This document shows, in pieces, positions 18,325-27,637 of a stretch of 53,425 nt of DNA. Positions within the stretch are counted from its first letter, which is position 1. Every line of letters starts with the position of its first letter. Source of the DNA: a bacterium (GTDB lineage Bacteria; Bacillota; Bacilli; Lactobacillales; Streptococcaceae); assembly GCA_905221505.1 (NCBI GenBank), contig CAJNDL010000011.1, positions 1 through 53,425 on the forward strand, in the 5' to 3' direction. The translations under genes were made by a program, and so were the position numbers. The notes under the pieces are model-generated. The model searched no databases and was not told the DNA's origin. It saw nothing but the letters and a program-made list of their open reading frames with translations.

Positions 18325-18460
18325 CTATTTCCCGCCATAGTGGTATTCTAGAGAAGCAAAGATGCTTCTCTAGAACGGAATTTTTGAGACCTGAGGCTCA
18401 AAAATTAGGGATGAAATTTCGGAGAAAGTTGCTCCCGTCCGCACTATTTAAGGGAAATAG
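18325..18460 (+). other. Structured leader element between T-box terminator and trpE
   Basis: An outer pair CTATTTCCC (18325-18333) / GGGAAATAG (18452-18460) encloses two perfect hairpins. One is TTCTAGAGAAGC-AAAGAT-GCTTCTCTAGAA (18346-18375, 12 bp); the other is AATTTTTGAG-ACCTGAGG-CTCAAAAATT (18379-18406, 10 bp). Neither has a T-run. It could be a small palindromic repeat element or a structured RNA in the trp mRNA leader. I do not recognise the family. Confidence 0.6.
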
Positions 18461-18506
18461 AAAAAAGACAAAAAATTAAAAATAAGAAACTGAAAGGGAA
18501 ATTACA

Positions 18507-19868
18507 ATGGAACGAATCATTCATGGAGATGTCTTATCACCAATCTTGGCTTATATGCGCCTAAAGGGGCAACACAAGGTTATCTTAGAAAGTATTCCGA
18601 GAGACAAGGAAACCGCTCGTTTTTCTATCCTAGCCTATAATCCAGTTTTTGAGATTAAGTTTGAAAATGGGGTCCTTTATCAAAATGGTCAAGTGATTGA
18701 TCGGGATCCTTTAGATTTCCTTTATGAAGTGACTCATAAGAGCCAGCACCATTCAGATCTACCTTTTGGTGGGGGAGCCATTGGCTTTGTCGGTTACGAT
18801 ATGATTTCGCTCTATGAAGAAATTGGTCAAATCCCTGAGGATACCATTGGAACGCCAGACATGCATTTCTTTGTCTATGAGAGTTACATGGTCTTTGACC
18901 ACAAGAAGGAAAAAATCCATGTCATTGAGGATGCTCTTTATAGCGATCGTAGTCAAGAAGATTTGGAAAAAACCTTGAACCAAGTGCTGGAGGAATTACG
19001 CATCCTTGCTCCAAATGAATTTGAAGATTTGGATTTATCACCACTTGACTTCAAACCGCATATCGCTCCTCAGAAGTTTGAGGAAATGGTGGAAACCGCT
19101 CGTGACTTGATTCGTAACGGGGATATGTTCCAATGTGTACTCAGCCAGCGTTTCTCAGCAGAGGTTACTGGAAATCCATTTGACTTCTACAGAAATCTTC
19201 GCGTGACCAATCCATCAAATTACCTCTATTTCTATGATTTTGGAGATTATCAAATCATCGGAGCCAGTCCTGAAAGTTTGGTTTCTGTCAAAAATGGCAT
19301 CGTGACAACCAATCCGATTGCGGGTACGCGACCAAGAGGGGCTACGGATGAAGAAGACAAGGCTTTGGCGACTGACCTGCTTTCTGATGAGAAGGAAACA
19401 GCAGAGCATCGGATGCTAGTAGATTTGGGGCGTAACGATATTGGTCGCATCTCTGAAACAGCCAGTGTCCAAGTCACCAAGTATATGGAAGTGGAGCTCT
19501 TCCGCTATGTCATGCATTTGACCAGCGTGGTGAAAGGGCGTTTGCTTCCAGAACTCACTGCTATGGATGCCTTGAAATCAACACTTCCAGCTGGAACAGT
19601 TTCAGGAGCACCAAAGATTCGGGCCATGAGACGCATCTATGAATTGGAAACGGAAAAACGTGGCGTATACGCTGGAGCAATCGGCTACTTGTCTGCGACG
19701 GGTGATATGGATTTCGCCATCGCCATCCGAACCATGATTCTCAAAAATCAGACAGCTTATGTGCAGGCTGGGGCAGGGATTGTCTATGACTCCATCGCCC
19801 AAAACGAATATCAAGAAACCATTAACAAGGCTAAATCTATGACTAGAATTGGAGAACTAAGACCATGA
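18507..19868 (+). CDS. trpE: Anthranilate synthase component I
   Basis: Makes anthranilate from chorismate with TrpG supplying ammonia. 453 residues. Chorismate-enzyme signatures are visible: GASPESLV, PIAGTRPRG near residue 270, and YAGAIGY and GAGIV near the C-terminus. The N-terminal region contains the LESIPRD segment near residue 27 associated with tryptophan feedback binding. First gene of trpEGDCFBA, about 280 bp after the second T-box terminator. AAAGGGAAATTACA precedes the ATG, giving a modest ribosome-binding site. Confidence 0.96.
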   Translation: MERIIHGDVLSPILAYMRLKGQHKVILESIPRDKETARFSILAYNPVFEIKFENGVLYQNGQVIDRDPLDFLYEVTHKSQHHSDLPFGGGAIGFVGYDMISLYEEIGQIPEDTIGTPDMHFFVYESYMVFDHKKEKIHVIEDALYSDRSQEDLEKTLNQVLEELRILAPNEFEDLDLSPLDFKPHIAPQKFEEMVETARDLIRNGDMFQCVLSQRFSAEVTGNPFDFYRNLRVTNPSNYLYFYDFGDYQIIGASPESLVSVKNGIVTTNPIAGTRPRGATDEEDKALATDLLSDEKETAEHRMLVDLGRNDIGRISETASVQVTKYMEVELFRYVMHLTSVVKGRLLPELTAMDALKSTLPAGTVSGAPKIRAMRRIYELETEKRGVYAGAIGYLSATGDMDFAIAIRTMILKNQTAYVQAGAGIVYDSIAQNEYQETINKAKSMTRIGELRP

Positions 19869-20431
19869 TTTTATTGATTGATAACTATGATTCTTTTACC
19901 TATAACTTGGCGCAATACATTGGGAATTTTGCAGAAGTGCAGGTCTTGAGAAATGATGATCCCAAGCTGTATGAAGAAGCTGAAAAAGCAGATGGTCTGG
20001 TCTTTTCTCCTGGTCCTGGTTGGCCAGTTGATGCTGGAAAGATGGAAGATATGATTCGTGATTTTGCCGGCAAGAAACCGATTCTAGGGATTTGCTTGGG
20101 CCACCAAGCCATCGCAGAAGTCTTTGGTGGGAAGCTAGGTTTGGCGCCAAAAGTCATGCATGGGAAACAGAGCAATATCAGCTTTGAAGCGCCATCTGTT
20201 TTGTATCAAGGAATTGAGGATGGCCGTGCGGTCATGCGTTACCACAGTATTTTGATTGAAGAAATGCCAGAAGAGTTTGAAGTGACAGCTCGTTCGACTG
20301 ATGACCAAGCTATTATGGGAATTCAACACAAAACCCTTCCAATTTATGGCTTCCAGTACCATCCAGAAAGTATCGGAACGCCTGACGGCTTGTCTTCTAT
20401 TCGGAATTTTATCGAAAAGGTTGTAAAGTGA
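19865..20431 (+). CDS. trpG: Anthranilate synthase component II (glutamine amidotransferase)
   Basis: 188-residue class I amidotransferase. The nucleophile Cys is in GICLGHQ (near residue 79) and the His-Glu pair in YHPESIGTP (near residue 166). The 4-bp overlap with trpE (ATGA) implies coupled synthesis of the two subunits. Confidence 0.95.
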   Translation: MILLIDNYDSFTYNLAQYIGNFAEVQVLRNDDPKLYEEAEKADGLVFSPGPGWPVDAGKMEDMIRDFAGKKPILGICLGHQAIAEVFGGKLGLAPKVMHGKQSNISFEAPSVLYQGIEDGRAVMRYHSILIEEMPEEFEVTARSTDDQAIMGIQHKTLPIYGFQYHPESIGTPDGLSSIRNFIEKVVK

Positions 20432-20441
20432 GGAAACTAGG

Positions 20442-21446
20442 ATGAAAGAGATTATTGAAAAACTAGCAAAATTTGAAAATTTATCAGGTGTGGAAATGAC
20501 GGATGTCATTGAGCGTATCGTAACTGGGCGTGTAACTGAAGCACAGATTGCTTCTCTCCTCTTGGCTCTTAAGATGAAGGGGGAAACACCTGAAGAGCGC
20601 ACAGCCATTGCTCAAGTCATGAGAGGACATGCCCAACATATTCCAACTGAAATCCATGATGCCATGGACAACTGTGGTACAGGTGGAGACAAGTCTTTCA
20701 GCTTTAACATTTCGACAACTGCGGCCTTTGTCTTGGCTGGTGGCGGTGTTCATATGGCAAAACACGGTAACCGTTCAATTTCTTCTAAATCTGGCTCTGC
20801 AGATGTCCTAGAAGCCTTGGGCATCAACCTAGACCTCAAACCAGCTGAACTAGGTAAGGTCTTTGATAAAACTGGAATCGTCTTTCTATTTGCCAAAAAT
20901 ATGCACCCAGCCATGAAATACATCATGCCAGCTCGTTTGGAATTGGGGATTCCAACGATTATGAACTTGACTGGTCCCCTGATTCACCCAATGGCCTTGG
21001 AAACACAGCTTCTTGGAATTAGTCGTCCAGAACTTCTAGAAAGTACAGCTCAGGTTTTGAAAAATATGGGTCGCAAGCGTGCCATCGTGGTTGCTGGACC
21101 AGAAGGGTTGGACGAAGCCGGCTTGAACGGGACAACCAAGATCGCACTTCTTGAAAATGGCGAAATCACCTTATCAAGCTTTACTCCAGAAGATTTGGGG
21201 ATGGAGCGCTACGCTATCGAAGATATCCGTGGAGGCAATGCTCAGGAAAATGCAGAAATTTTGCTCAGCGTTCTTAAAAACGAACCAAGTCCATTTTTGG
21301 AAACGACAGTTTTAAATGCTGGTCTTGGTTTCTATGCTAATGGTAAGGTAGCTAGTATCAAGGATGGAGTTGCCTTGGCCCGTCAAGTGATTGCTAGTGG
21401 CAAGGCCCTTGAAAAACTCAGACTGTTACAGGAGTACCAAAAATGA
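20442..21446 (+). CDS. trpD: Anthranilate phosphoribosyltransferase
   Basis: Transfers phosphoribose from PRPP to anthranilate. 334 residues with the PRPP/anthranilate-site motif [17 protein letters not shown] (near residue 72) and [15 protein letters not shown] (near 101). Ten bp after trpG; overlaps trpC by 4 bp (ATGA). Confidence 0.96.
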   Translation: MKEIIEKLAKFENLSGVEMTDVIERIVTGRVTEAQIASLLLALKMKGETPEERTAIAQVMRGHAQHIPTEIHDAMDNCGTGGDKSFSFNISTTAAFVLAGGGVHMAKHGNRSISSKSGSADVLEALGINLDLKPAELGKVFDKTGIVFLFAKNMHPAMKYIMPARLELGIPTIMNLTGPLIHPMALETQLLGISRPELLESTAQVLKNMGRKRAIVVAGPEGLDEAGLNGTTKIALLENGEITLSSFTPEDLGMERYAIEDIRGGNAQENAEILLSVLKNEPSPFLETTVLNAGLGFYANGKVASIKDGVALARQVIASGKALEKLRLLQEYQK

Positions 21447-22210
21447 GTCAAGAATTTTTAGCACGAATCTTAGAGCAGAAGGCGCGTGAGGTTGAGCAGA
21501 TGGAGCTGGAGGAAATCCAGCCCCTGCGCCAGACCTATCGCTTGGCTGAATTTTTGAAGAATCATCAGGACTGCTTGCAGGTAATCGCTGAGGTCAAGAA
21601 AGCTAGCCCTAGTCTGGGAGATATCAATCTCGATGTGGATATTGTGCAACAGGCCCAGACTTATGAAGCGAATGGTGCAGTGATGATTTCGGTTTTGACA
21701 GATGAAGTTTTCTTTAAAGGGCATTTGGATTATCTGCGAGAGATTTCAAGTCAGGTAGAGATTCCGACGCTGAACAAGGATTTTATCATCGATGAAAAGC
21801 AAATCATCCGTGCTCGCAATGCAGGTGCGACAGTCATCTTGCTCATTGTCGCTGCCTTGTCAGAAGAACGCCTCAAGGAACTCTATGACTACGCGACAGA
21901 GCTTGGTCTGGAAGTCTTGGTGGAGACTCACAATCTAGCTGAACTAGAAGTAGCCCACAGACTTGGTGCGGAGATTATTGGAGTCAATAACCGCAACTTG
22001 ACCACCTTTGAGGTCGACTTGCAGACCAGTGTAGACTTGGCCCAGCACTTTAAGGAAGGTCGCTATTACATTTCTGAATCTGCCATTTTCACAGGGCAGG
22101 ATGCGGAACGAGTAGCACCATTCTTTAACGGAATTTTGGTGGGAACAGCTCTCATGCAGGCAGAGGATGTAGCCCAGAGAATCAAGGAGTTGCAGATTGA
22201 CAAAGGTTAA
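21443..22210 (+). CDS. trpC: Indole-3-glycerol-phosphate synthase
   Basis: Ring closure of CdRP to indole glycerol phosphate. 255-residue TIM barrel with [13 protein letters not shown] (catalytic Lys, near residue 50), LNKDFIID and the phosphate-site IGVNNRNL. A monofunctional form with no fused TrpF. Overlaps trpD by 4 bp and trpF by 14 bp. Confidence 0.95.
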   Translation: MSQEFLARILEQKAREVEQMELEEIQPLRQTYRLAEFLKNHQDCLQVIAEVKKASPSLGDINLDVDIVQQAQTYEANGAVMISVLTDEVFFKGHLDYLREISSQVEIPTLNKDFIIDEKQIIRARNAGATVILLIVAALSEERLKELYDYATELGLEVLVETHNLAELEVAHRLGAEIIGVNNRNLTTFEVDLQTSVDLAQHFKEGRYYISESAIFTGQDAERVAPFFNGILVGTALMQAEDVAQRIKELQIDKG

Positions 22211-22796
22211 AATTTGTGGACTATCTACCAAAGAAGCGGTGGAAACAGCCGTTTCAGCAGGAGCAGACTACATCGGTTTTGTCTTCGCACCTAGTAAAAG
22301 ACAGGTGACTTTGGAAGAGGCTGCTGAGCTGGCAAAGCCCATTCCTGCTAATGTTAAGAAGGTTGGCGTATTTGTTTCACCAAGTCGGGCAGAATTGCTA
22401 GAAGCGATTGAAAAAGTTGGTTTGGACTTGGTTCAAGTTCACAGTCAGGTGGCAGATGATTTGTTTGAGGATTTGCCTTGTGCTAGCATTCAGGCGGTGC
22501 AGGTGGATGGAGAGGGTCATGTGCCCAATTCTCGGGCAGATTATCTACTCTTTGATGCCCCTGTGGCAGGGAGTGGCCAGATCTTTGACTGGGGCCAACT
22601 GGATACGACGGGATTAGCTCAGCCTTTCTTTATCGCAGGTGGGCTTAAGGAAGACAATGTAGTACAAGCAATTCAACACTTTACTCCCTACGCAGTAGAT
22701 GTATCAAGCGGAGTGGAGACAGATGGACAAAAAGATCAGGAAAAGATTAGAAGATTTATAGAGAGGGCAAAGAATGGCATATCAAGAACCAAATAA
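22197..22796 (+). CDS. trpF: Phosphoribosylanthranilate isomerase
   Basis: 199-residue TIM barrel; the start TKVKICGL carries the catalytic Cys and FIAGGL and DVSSGVE are near the C-terminus. The start codon is TTG at 22197, inside the end of trpC. It has AAGGAG about 8 nt upstream, and no ATG offers the conserved N-terminus. It also overlaps trpB by 23 bp. The rare start and overlaps suggest tight translational coupling. Confidence 0.93.
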   Translation: MTKVKICGLSTKEAVETAVSAGADYIGFVFAPSKRQVTLEEAAELAKPIPANVKKVGVFVSPSRAELLEAIEKVGLDLVQVHSQVADDLFEDLPCASIQAVQVDGEGHVPNSRADYLLFDAPVAGSGQIFDWGQLDTTGLAQPFFIAGGLKEDNVVQAIQHFTPYAVDVSSGVETDGQKDQEKIRRFIERAKNGISRTK

Positions 22797-23997
22797 AGAT
22801 GGATTTTACGGAAAATTCGGCGGACGTTTCGTCCCAGAAACATTGATGACAGCAGTTTTGGAGTTGGAGAAGGCCTATCGTGAAAGTCAGGCAGACCCAA
22901 GTTTCCAAGAGGAGTTAAACCAACTCTTACGCCAGTATGTAGGACGTGAAACTCCTCTTTACTACGCAAAAAACTTGACCCAGCATATCGGTGGAGCCAA
23001 GATTTATCTCAAACGTGAAGACCTCAACCATACAGGGGCCCACAAGATTAACAATGCCTTGGGACAAGTTCTTCTGGCTAAACGCATGGGTAAAAAGAAA
23101 ATTATCGCTGAAACTGGTGCTGGTCAGCACGGTGTGGCAACTGCAACAGCTGCAGCCCTCTTTAACATGGAATGTACCATCTATATGGGTGAGGAAGATG
23201 TTAAACGCCAAGCCCTTAATGTCTTCCGTATGGAGCTTTTGGGAGCCAAGGTCGAGGCGGTAACAGATGGTTCGCGCGTGCTCAAGGATGCAGTTAATGC
23301 AGCCCTTCGTTCATGGGTGGCAAATATCGATGATACCCACTATATCCTTGGTTCAGCTTTGGGGCCTCATCCATTCCCAGAAATCGTTCGTGACTTCCAA
23401 AGTGTCATCGGTCGAGAAGCCAAACAACAGTATCGCGACTTGACAGGACAAGACCTACCAGATGCTCTAGTAGCCTGTGTTGGTGGTGGTTCTAATGCCA
23501 TTGGACTCTTCCATCCATTTGTAGAAGATGAGTCTGTAGCTATGTATGGGGCTGAAGCGGCTGGACTTGGTGTAGACACAGAGCACCACGCAGCTACCTT
23601 GACCAAGGGTCGTCCAGGTGTCCTTCACGGTTCTCTTATGGATGTGCTTCAAGATGCTCATGGTCAAATTCTTGAAGCCTTCTCTATCTCAGCAGGTTTG
23701 GACTATCCTGGTATCGGTCCAGAACATTCTCACTACCACGATATCAAACGTGCCAGCTATGTTCCTGTGACAGACGAGGAAGCCTTGGAAGGATTCCAGC
23801 TCTTGTCTCGCGTGGAAGGGATTATCCCAGCCTTGGAATCTAGCCATGCCATTGCCTTTGCGGTGAAATTGGCCAAAGAACTTGGTCCAGACAAGTCTAT
23901 GATTGTCTGTCTATCAGGTCGTGGGGACAAGGATGTGGTCCAAGTCAAAGACCGCTTGGAAGCAGATGCAGCAAAGAAGGGAGAAGCTCATGCCTAA
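22774..23997 (+). CDS. trpB: Tryptophan synthase beta chain
   Basis: Condenses indole with serine using PLP. 407 residues. The PLP lysine is in HTGAHKINN (near residue 90), the phosphate-binding loop is GGGSNAIG (near 236), and the C-terminal motif is [18 protein letters not shown] precedes the ATG. It overlaps trpA by 8 bp. Confidence 0.97.
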   Translation: MAYQEPNKDGFYGKFGGRFVPETLMTAVLELEKAYRESQADPSFQEELNQLLRQYVGRETPLYYAKNLTQHIGGAKIYLKREDLNHTGAHKINNALGQVLLAKRMGKKKIIAETGAGQHGVATATAAALFNMECTIYMGEEDVKRQALNVFRMELLGAKVEAVTDGSRVLKDAVNAALRSWVANIDDTHYILGSALGPHPFPEIVRDFQSVIGREAKQQYRDLTGQDLPDALVACVGGGSNAIGLFHPFVEDESVAMYGAEAAGLGVDTEHHAATLTKGRPGVLHGSLMDVLQDAHGQILEAFSISAGLDYPGIGPEHSHYHDIKRASYVPVTDEEALEGFQLLSRVEGIIPALESSHAIAFAVKLAKELGPDKSMIVCLSGRGDKDVVQVKDRLEADAAKKGEAHA

Positions 23998-24766
23998 GAC
24001 ACTAACAGAAAAATTGAACGCTATCAAAGCAGCTGGAAAAGGAATTTTTGTTCCCTATATCATGGCTGGAGACCACGAGAAAGGTTTGGATGGTCTCGGT
24101 GAAACAATCCACTTTTTAGAAGGTTTGGGTGTTTCAGCTATTGAAGTGGGCATTCCCTTTTCAGACCCTGTTGCAGATGGACCTGTTATCGAAGAAGCAG
24201 GCTTACGCAGTCTAGCTCACGGGACGTCTACTCAGGCTTTGGTTGAAACCTTGAAAACCATTCAAACAGAAGTTCCACTGGTCATCATGACCTACTTCAA
24301 CCCCCTCTTTCAGTACGGTGTTGAAAAATTTATCAAAGATTTGGCAGATACAGCGGTTAAGGGCTTGATTATACCAGACCTGCCTCATGAGCATGCCAAT
24401 TTTGTGGAGCCATTTTTGACAGATACAGACATTGCCTTGATACCCCTAGTTAGTTTGACAACAGGAATTGAGCGCCAAAAAGAGTTAATCAAGGGAGCAG
24501 AAGGTTTTGTTTATGCCGTTGCCATCAATGGGGTGACAGGGAAGTCAGGAAATTACCGTGCAGACTTGGACAAGCACTTGGCGCAATTGCATCAAGTAGC
24601 TGACATTCCAGTCTTGACAGGTTTTGGTGTATCAAGTCAAGCTGATGTAGAACGCTTCAATACGGTGTCAGATGGCGTTATCGTCGGTTCGAAAATTGTA
24701 AAAGCTCTCCACCAAGGAGAGCCGATTGAGGACTTTATAAAACAAGCAGTAGCTTACCAAAAATAA
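23990..24766 (+). CDS. trpA: Tryptophan synthase alpha chain
   Basis: Cleaves indole glycerol phosphate to indole and glyceraldehyde-3-phosphate. 258 residues. The signature [19 protein letters not shown] contains the catalytic Glu and Asp. The start is the ATG at 23990 (MPKTLTEKL) with AAGGGAG upstream; longer in-frame readings into trpB are not real. The last 12 codons fall inside a 110-bp sequence repeated at 26901-27010, and the ancestral gene end overlapped convergent cclA. Confidence 0.96.
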   Translation: MPKTLTEKLNAIKAAGKGIFVPYIMAGDHEKGLDGLGETIHFLEGLGVSAIEVGIPFSDPVADGPVIEEAGLRSLAHGTSTQALVETLKTIQTEVPLVIMTYFNPLFQYGVEKFIKDLADTAVKGLIIPDLPHEHANFVEPFLTDTDIALIPLVSLTTGIERQKELIKGAEGFVYAVAINGVTGKSGNYRADLDKHLAQLHQVADIPVLTGFGVSSQADVERFNTVSDGVIVGSKIVKALHQGEPIEDFIKQAVAYQK

Positions 24767-24839
24767 TCATGCAAGCAGAAAGTAAGAGGAAAGGCACGAA
24801 AGGAAGTCTTTCCTTTTTCTTTTGCAGGAGAAAGGCTAG
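24730..24839. repeat. 110-bp direct repeat, left copy (trpA end + cclA-tail relic)
   Basis: Matches 26901-27010 with 5 mismatches by eye, at a spacing of 2,171 bp. This copy holds the functional trpA end. On the minus strand it still encodes the last residues of CclA (LLQKKKERLPFVPFLLL) but has lost the TGA stop. The AGGAAAG...CTTTCCTTTTT hairpin inside it (about 24788-24818) can end trp transcription. Confidence 0.92.
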
Positions 24840-24876
24840 TTTTAGATATTATTTGCTAAATTACTCTGATATATAA

Positions 24877-24919
24877 CTTTAAGAAAAAGCTAATTATTGT
24901 AGTAATTTCTTTAAGAAAA
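24877..24919. promoter_or_regulatory. 11-bp direct repeats upstream of the XRE/ImmA module
   Basis: CTTTAAGAAAA occurs at 24877-24887 and again at 24909-24919, 32 bp apart (three helical turns). The second copy ends 3 bp before the TATAAT at 24923-24928. A candidate operator for the module's own XRE regulator. Confidence 0.5.
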
Positions 24920-24959
24920 TGATATAATTCATTAAAAAGTATTCGGAGGAGGAAGAATT

Positions 24960-25691
24960 ATGTTGAATCAGGATCTCTTTGATTCGCTCAAGGCACAAAA
25001 AATTGTAGATACTTTGATGAAATGTCAAAAAGATTATGTAGATGAACGTCTAGAAAAAAGAGAGACAATGAAAGTGTCGAATGGTTATGCATGGACGCGA
25101 CCTAATCATATTGATAATGCATTTGCATCAGCAGATTTGTTTGAGTATAAATTACAATTAGCAGGACAGACTTGGGGATATTTAGAATTTGAAACAAATA
25201 CAGAAAAATATGGGAAAGTATTGTTAATTATAAAGGGTAAGAAGCGACTTACGAGCCAATTTCCTTTGGTACAAAAAAATAAGAGTGGCTACTTATTTGA
25301 ATATGCTCGGATGAATACACTTTATCTTAATCAACATTCTTCCTACAAAAATGATGAAGATAGTCATTCTTTTCCAATTCAGATGGAGTTAGTTTCTGAT
25401 GAAATGATTCAAGAAATTGAACAAGCTACTAAAAATTCGAATATCGAAAAATTTATGATTTTAACTTATGAGGCGGACTCAGAAAACAATATTATATCTG
25501 TAGATGTTGTTATGCCTGATGCACGAACTGGTCAGTTACACTTGATTCAGGATTTGTCTGAGTATATTCAATCAAGTTCGTACCATTTCGAAGAAGCTAA
25601 ATATCAAGATATTCCTAATTTTTCAGAATTATCAGAAACAGAAGATTTTGAAATTATTCCAAGAATAGAAAAACAAGAAGGTCAAAAGTAG
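24960..25691 (+). CDS. Unknown protein, first gene of XRE/ImmA module
   Basis: 243 residues, acidic and low in cysteine, with no membrane segments or signal peptide. I do not recognise a catalytic motif; it may belong to a DUF5986-like family, recalled but not verified. A central stretch around WGYLEFETNTEKYGKVLLIIKG looks like a beta-rich domain. GGAGGAGG precedes the ATG, and TATAAT is at 24923-24928. It is 14 bp from the XRE/ImmA gene and AT-rich compared with trp. The pairing suggests it is the partner, or the target, of the metallopeptidase regulator. Confidence 0.7.
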   Translation: MLNQDLFDSLKAQKIVDTLMKCQKDYVDERLEKRETMKVSNGYAWTRPNHIDNAFASADLFEYKLQLAGQTWGYLEFETNTEKYGKVLLIIKGKKRLTSQFPLVQKNKSGYLFEYARMNTLYLNQHSSYKNDEDSHSFPIQMELVSDEMIQEIEQATKNSNIEKFMILTYEADSENNIISVDVVMPDARTGQLHLIQDLSEYIQSSSYHFEEAKYQDIPNFSELSETEDFEIIPRIEKQEGQK

Positions 25692-25705
25692 TAAGGAGTA
25701 TGTAA

Positions 25706-26857
25706 ATGTTTAATGGTCGGGTATTGAAAGAATTACGGCTGTTAAATGGTTTAAGTAGAGCAGAATTGGCTCAGAGAATTAATTTAACGGAACAAGCCAT
25801 TTGGCAGTTTGAGTCTAACGAAACGAAACCTAAATTATCAACTAGACTGCATTTGGCCAACCAATTTCATGTTGATTTAACTTATTTTGAACAGGAAGAA
25901 GAGAGCATTCGATTTGATTCTTCTGTAATTGCCTTTAGAAATGCAGATCTAGCAACACGGAAAACAATAGATATTCAAACTATGTATTTACATAAGGTAG
26001 ATAGTTTGATTGATTATTTTGAAAGTTTTGTAATTATACCTAATATTACAATTCATGACCTAAGTAATGTAGTGAGTGAATCTTATCATAAGGGAGAATC
26101 TATTGAGGAATTGGCTCTTTACGCCAGGGAAAAATTAGGTATTTCAAAAGATAATCATGATTTGCTTTATAAATTAGAACGTTCAGGAATCTATATCGTG
26201 GAACGACTAATTAATGGTCAAGCTGATGCTTATAGCGCATGGTCAAAATCGGGAAGACCTTATATTGTATTGGGAACGAATAAATCATCTGTACGTCGAA
26301 ATTTTGATTTAGCTCATGAGCTAGGACATATTCTTTTGCACAAATATAAAGATATGAATGAAGATGGTGATTGTTTGGAGCAAGAAGCAAATTATTTTGC
26401 ATCATGTTTTTTATTGCCAAAAGAAGAGTTTTTAGTCAAATTTGAAGAGAGGGTAGGGAAACGTGTTAGCAATCCTGATAGTTATATTTTATTGAAGTCG
26501 GATTTGAATGTTTCGATACAGGCTTTAGAGTATCGAGCTTTTAAGTTAGGATTATTGACTCCAAAGCAACATTCTTACTTTTATCGTCAAATTGCGCAAA
26601 AAGGTTACAAAATTATTGAACCTTTGGATGATCAAATTTTTGTTAAAAAACCAAGCAAAGTAAAGAGTATTCTGGACGTTGTTTTGAGTAATCGTCTAGT
26701 CAGTCTAGCGACGATAATGTCTAAACAAAGTATTCGTTTACAGTTTATAAGCGAAATATTTTCGGTCGAAATGAAATTTTTTGATCAATATCAAGAAGAT
26801 AAAAGAACAGATCAATTTGATAATATCATTCCTTTGTATAAAAAAAATAATTTGTAA
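25706..26857 (+). CDS. XRE-family regulator with ImmA/IrrE metallopeptidase domain
   Basis: 383 residues. The N-terminal helix-turn-helix (residues 1-60: GRVLKELRLLNGLSRAELAQR, LTEQAIWQFESN) is XRE type. The central ImmA/IrrE (DUF955) zinc-peptidase domain carries AHELGHILLH (near residue 206) and a downstream EANYFASCFLLP glutamate. Such proteins cleave or inactivate partner repressors in mobile elements and stress responses, or act in toxin-antitoxin-like pairs. It forms an operon with the unknown gene upstream, and the pair is bounded by 110-bp direct repeats. Confidence 0.88.
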   Translation: MFNGRVLKELRLLNGLSRAELAQRINLTEQAIWQFESNETKPKLSTRLHLANQFHVDLTYFEQEEESIRFDSSVIAFRNADLATRKTIDIQTMYLHKVDSLIDYFESFVIIPNITIHDLSNVVSESYHKGESIEELALYAREKLGISKDNHDLLYKLERSGIYIVERLINGQADAYSAWSKSGRPYIVLGTNKSSVRRNFDLAHELGHILLHKYKDMNEDGDCLEQEANYFASCFLLPKEEFLVKFEERVGKRVSNPDSYILLKSDLNVSIQALEYRAFKLGLLTPKQHSYFYRQIAQKGYKIIEPLDDQIFVKKPSKVKSILDVVLSNRLVSLATIMSKQSIRLQFISEIFSVEMKFFDQYQEDKRTDQFDNIIPLYKKNNL

Positions 26858-26900
26858 TTTAACTGTGAAATAATTTCATGAAGGACATATGATAGAAATT

Positions 26901-27010
26901 GGACTTTATCAAACAAGCAGTAGCTTACCAAAAATAATCAAACAAGCAGCAAGTAAGAGGAAAGGCACGAAAGGAAGTCTTTCCTTTTTCTTTTGCAGGA
27001 GAAAGGCCAG
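26901..27010. repeat. 110-bp direct repeat, right copy (cclA end + trpA-tail relic)
   Basis: Second copy of 24730-24839. On the plus strand it still encodes the trpA tail [11 protein letters not shown] and its TAA (26902-26937). On the minus strand it supplies the true C-terminus and TGA stop of cclA. The two copies show that trpA and cclA once overlapped at their 3' ends. Confidence 0.92.
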
Positions 27011-27568
27011 AATGCCTGTCGCAGAAGCGAACTGAATCAAAATCAGTAGTTCAGTCGCACTAAAGACGAGCGCGCAAGAAGCTAGAAAGAGAAAATCCCC
27101 TGCCCCCATGCGGATATCGATAAAATGAGCCATGATTCCAAGGACAAGGAAGAAGACCATGACTAGATTCCAATCAGAGCAGTCCATGAGGATTAGGTGG
27201 AAAGTCACCCAGACCAGTAAGGGATATTCCTGATGACGAAAGTCGTAGATGCCCAAGGTCAAGCCAGCAGTGATTAGGATGATCTGTCCCAAGGAAAGTA
27301 ATCCCAAAGACCAAGATAGAAAGAGGAGCCCTAAGCCTAGTTCAAAGAGGGCATACCAGACAGGATAGCGAGCCTTGCAGTAGCGACAGCGAAAACGATT
27401 GAAGACCTGAGAGAAAATAGGAATCAAATCTAATGGCCGCAAACGAGTTTGACAGGCATCACAGTGACTAGCCGGTCGGATAAGGGATTGCTCTGGAAAA
27501 CGGTCAATGACCAAACCAAGAAAGGAAGCGAGAATGCTCCCGACAAGAAAAAAATAAATATCAATCAT
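26909..27568 (-). CDS. cclA: Type IV prepilin peptidase of the competence pilus
   Basis: 219-residue membrane aspartyl peptidase (A24) that processes prepilins for DNA uptake. The N-terminal domain has a zinc-type CxxC...CxxC set (CDAC, CRYC). The catalytic aspartates are in TLGIYDFRHQEYPLL and DIRMGAGDFLFLA. About seven membrane segments. A competence cin-box TACGAATA sits 7 bp before the ATG, so transcription by SigX/ComX is expected and the mRNA may be nearly leaderless. Confidence 0.92.
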   Translation of the reverse strand: MIDIYFFLVGSILASFLGLVIDRFPEQSLIRPASHCDACQTRLRPLDLIPIFSQVFNRFRCRYCKARYPVWYALFELGLGLLFLSWSLGLLSLGQIILITAGLTLGIYDFRHQEYPLLVWVTFHLILMDCSDWNLVMVFFLVLGIMAHFIDIRMGAGDFLFLASCALVFSATELLILIQFASATGILAFLLQKKKERLPFVPFLLLAACLIIFGKLLLV

Positions 27569-27575
27569 ACTTATC

Positions 27576-27583
27576 TATTCGTA
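27576..27583 (-). promoter_or_regulatory. Competence cin-box (SigX promoter) of cclA
   Basis: Minus-strand TACGAATA preceded by a T-run (TTTTTTACGAATA), the exact late-competence promoter consensus. Only 7 bp separate it from the cclA ATG. Confidence 0.85.
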
Positions 27584-27637
27584 AAAAATAGGAGAAGTAG
27601 TATAATGGAGAAACATAAACAAGATAGTGAGGTCAAG

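Noticed and set aside
23903..23989. Extended start for trpA inside trpB
   Set aside because: The extra residues are the trpB sequence in another frame. The ATG at 23990 has a ribosome-binding site and the conserved N-terminus.
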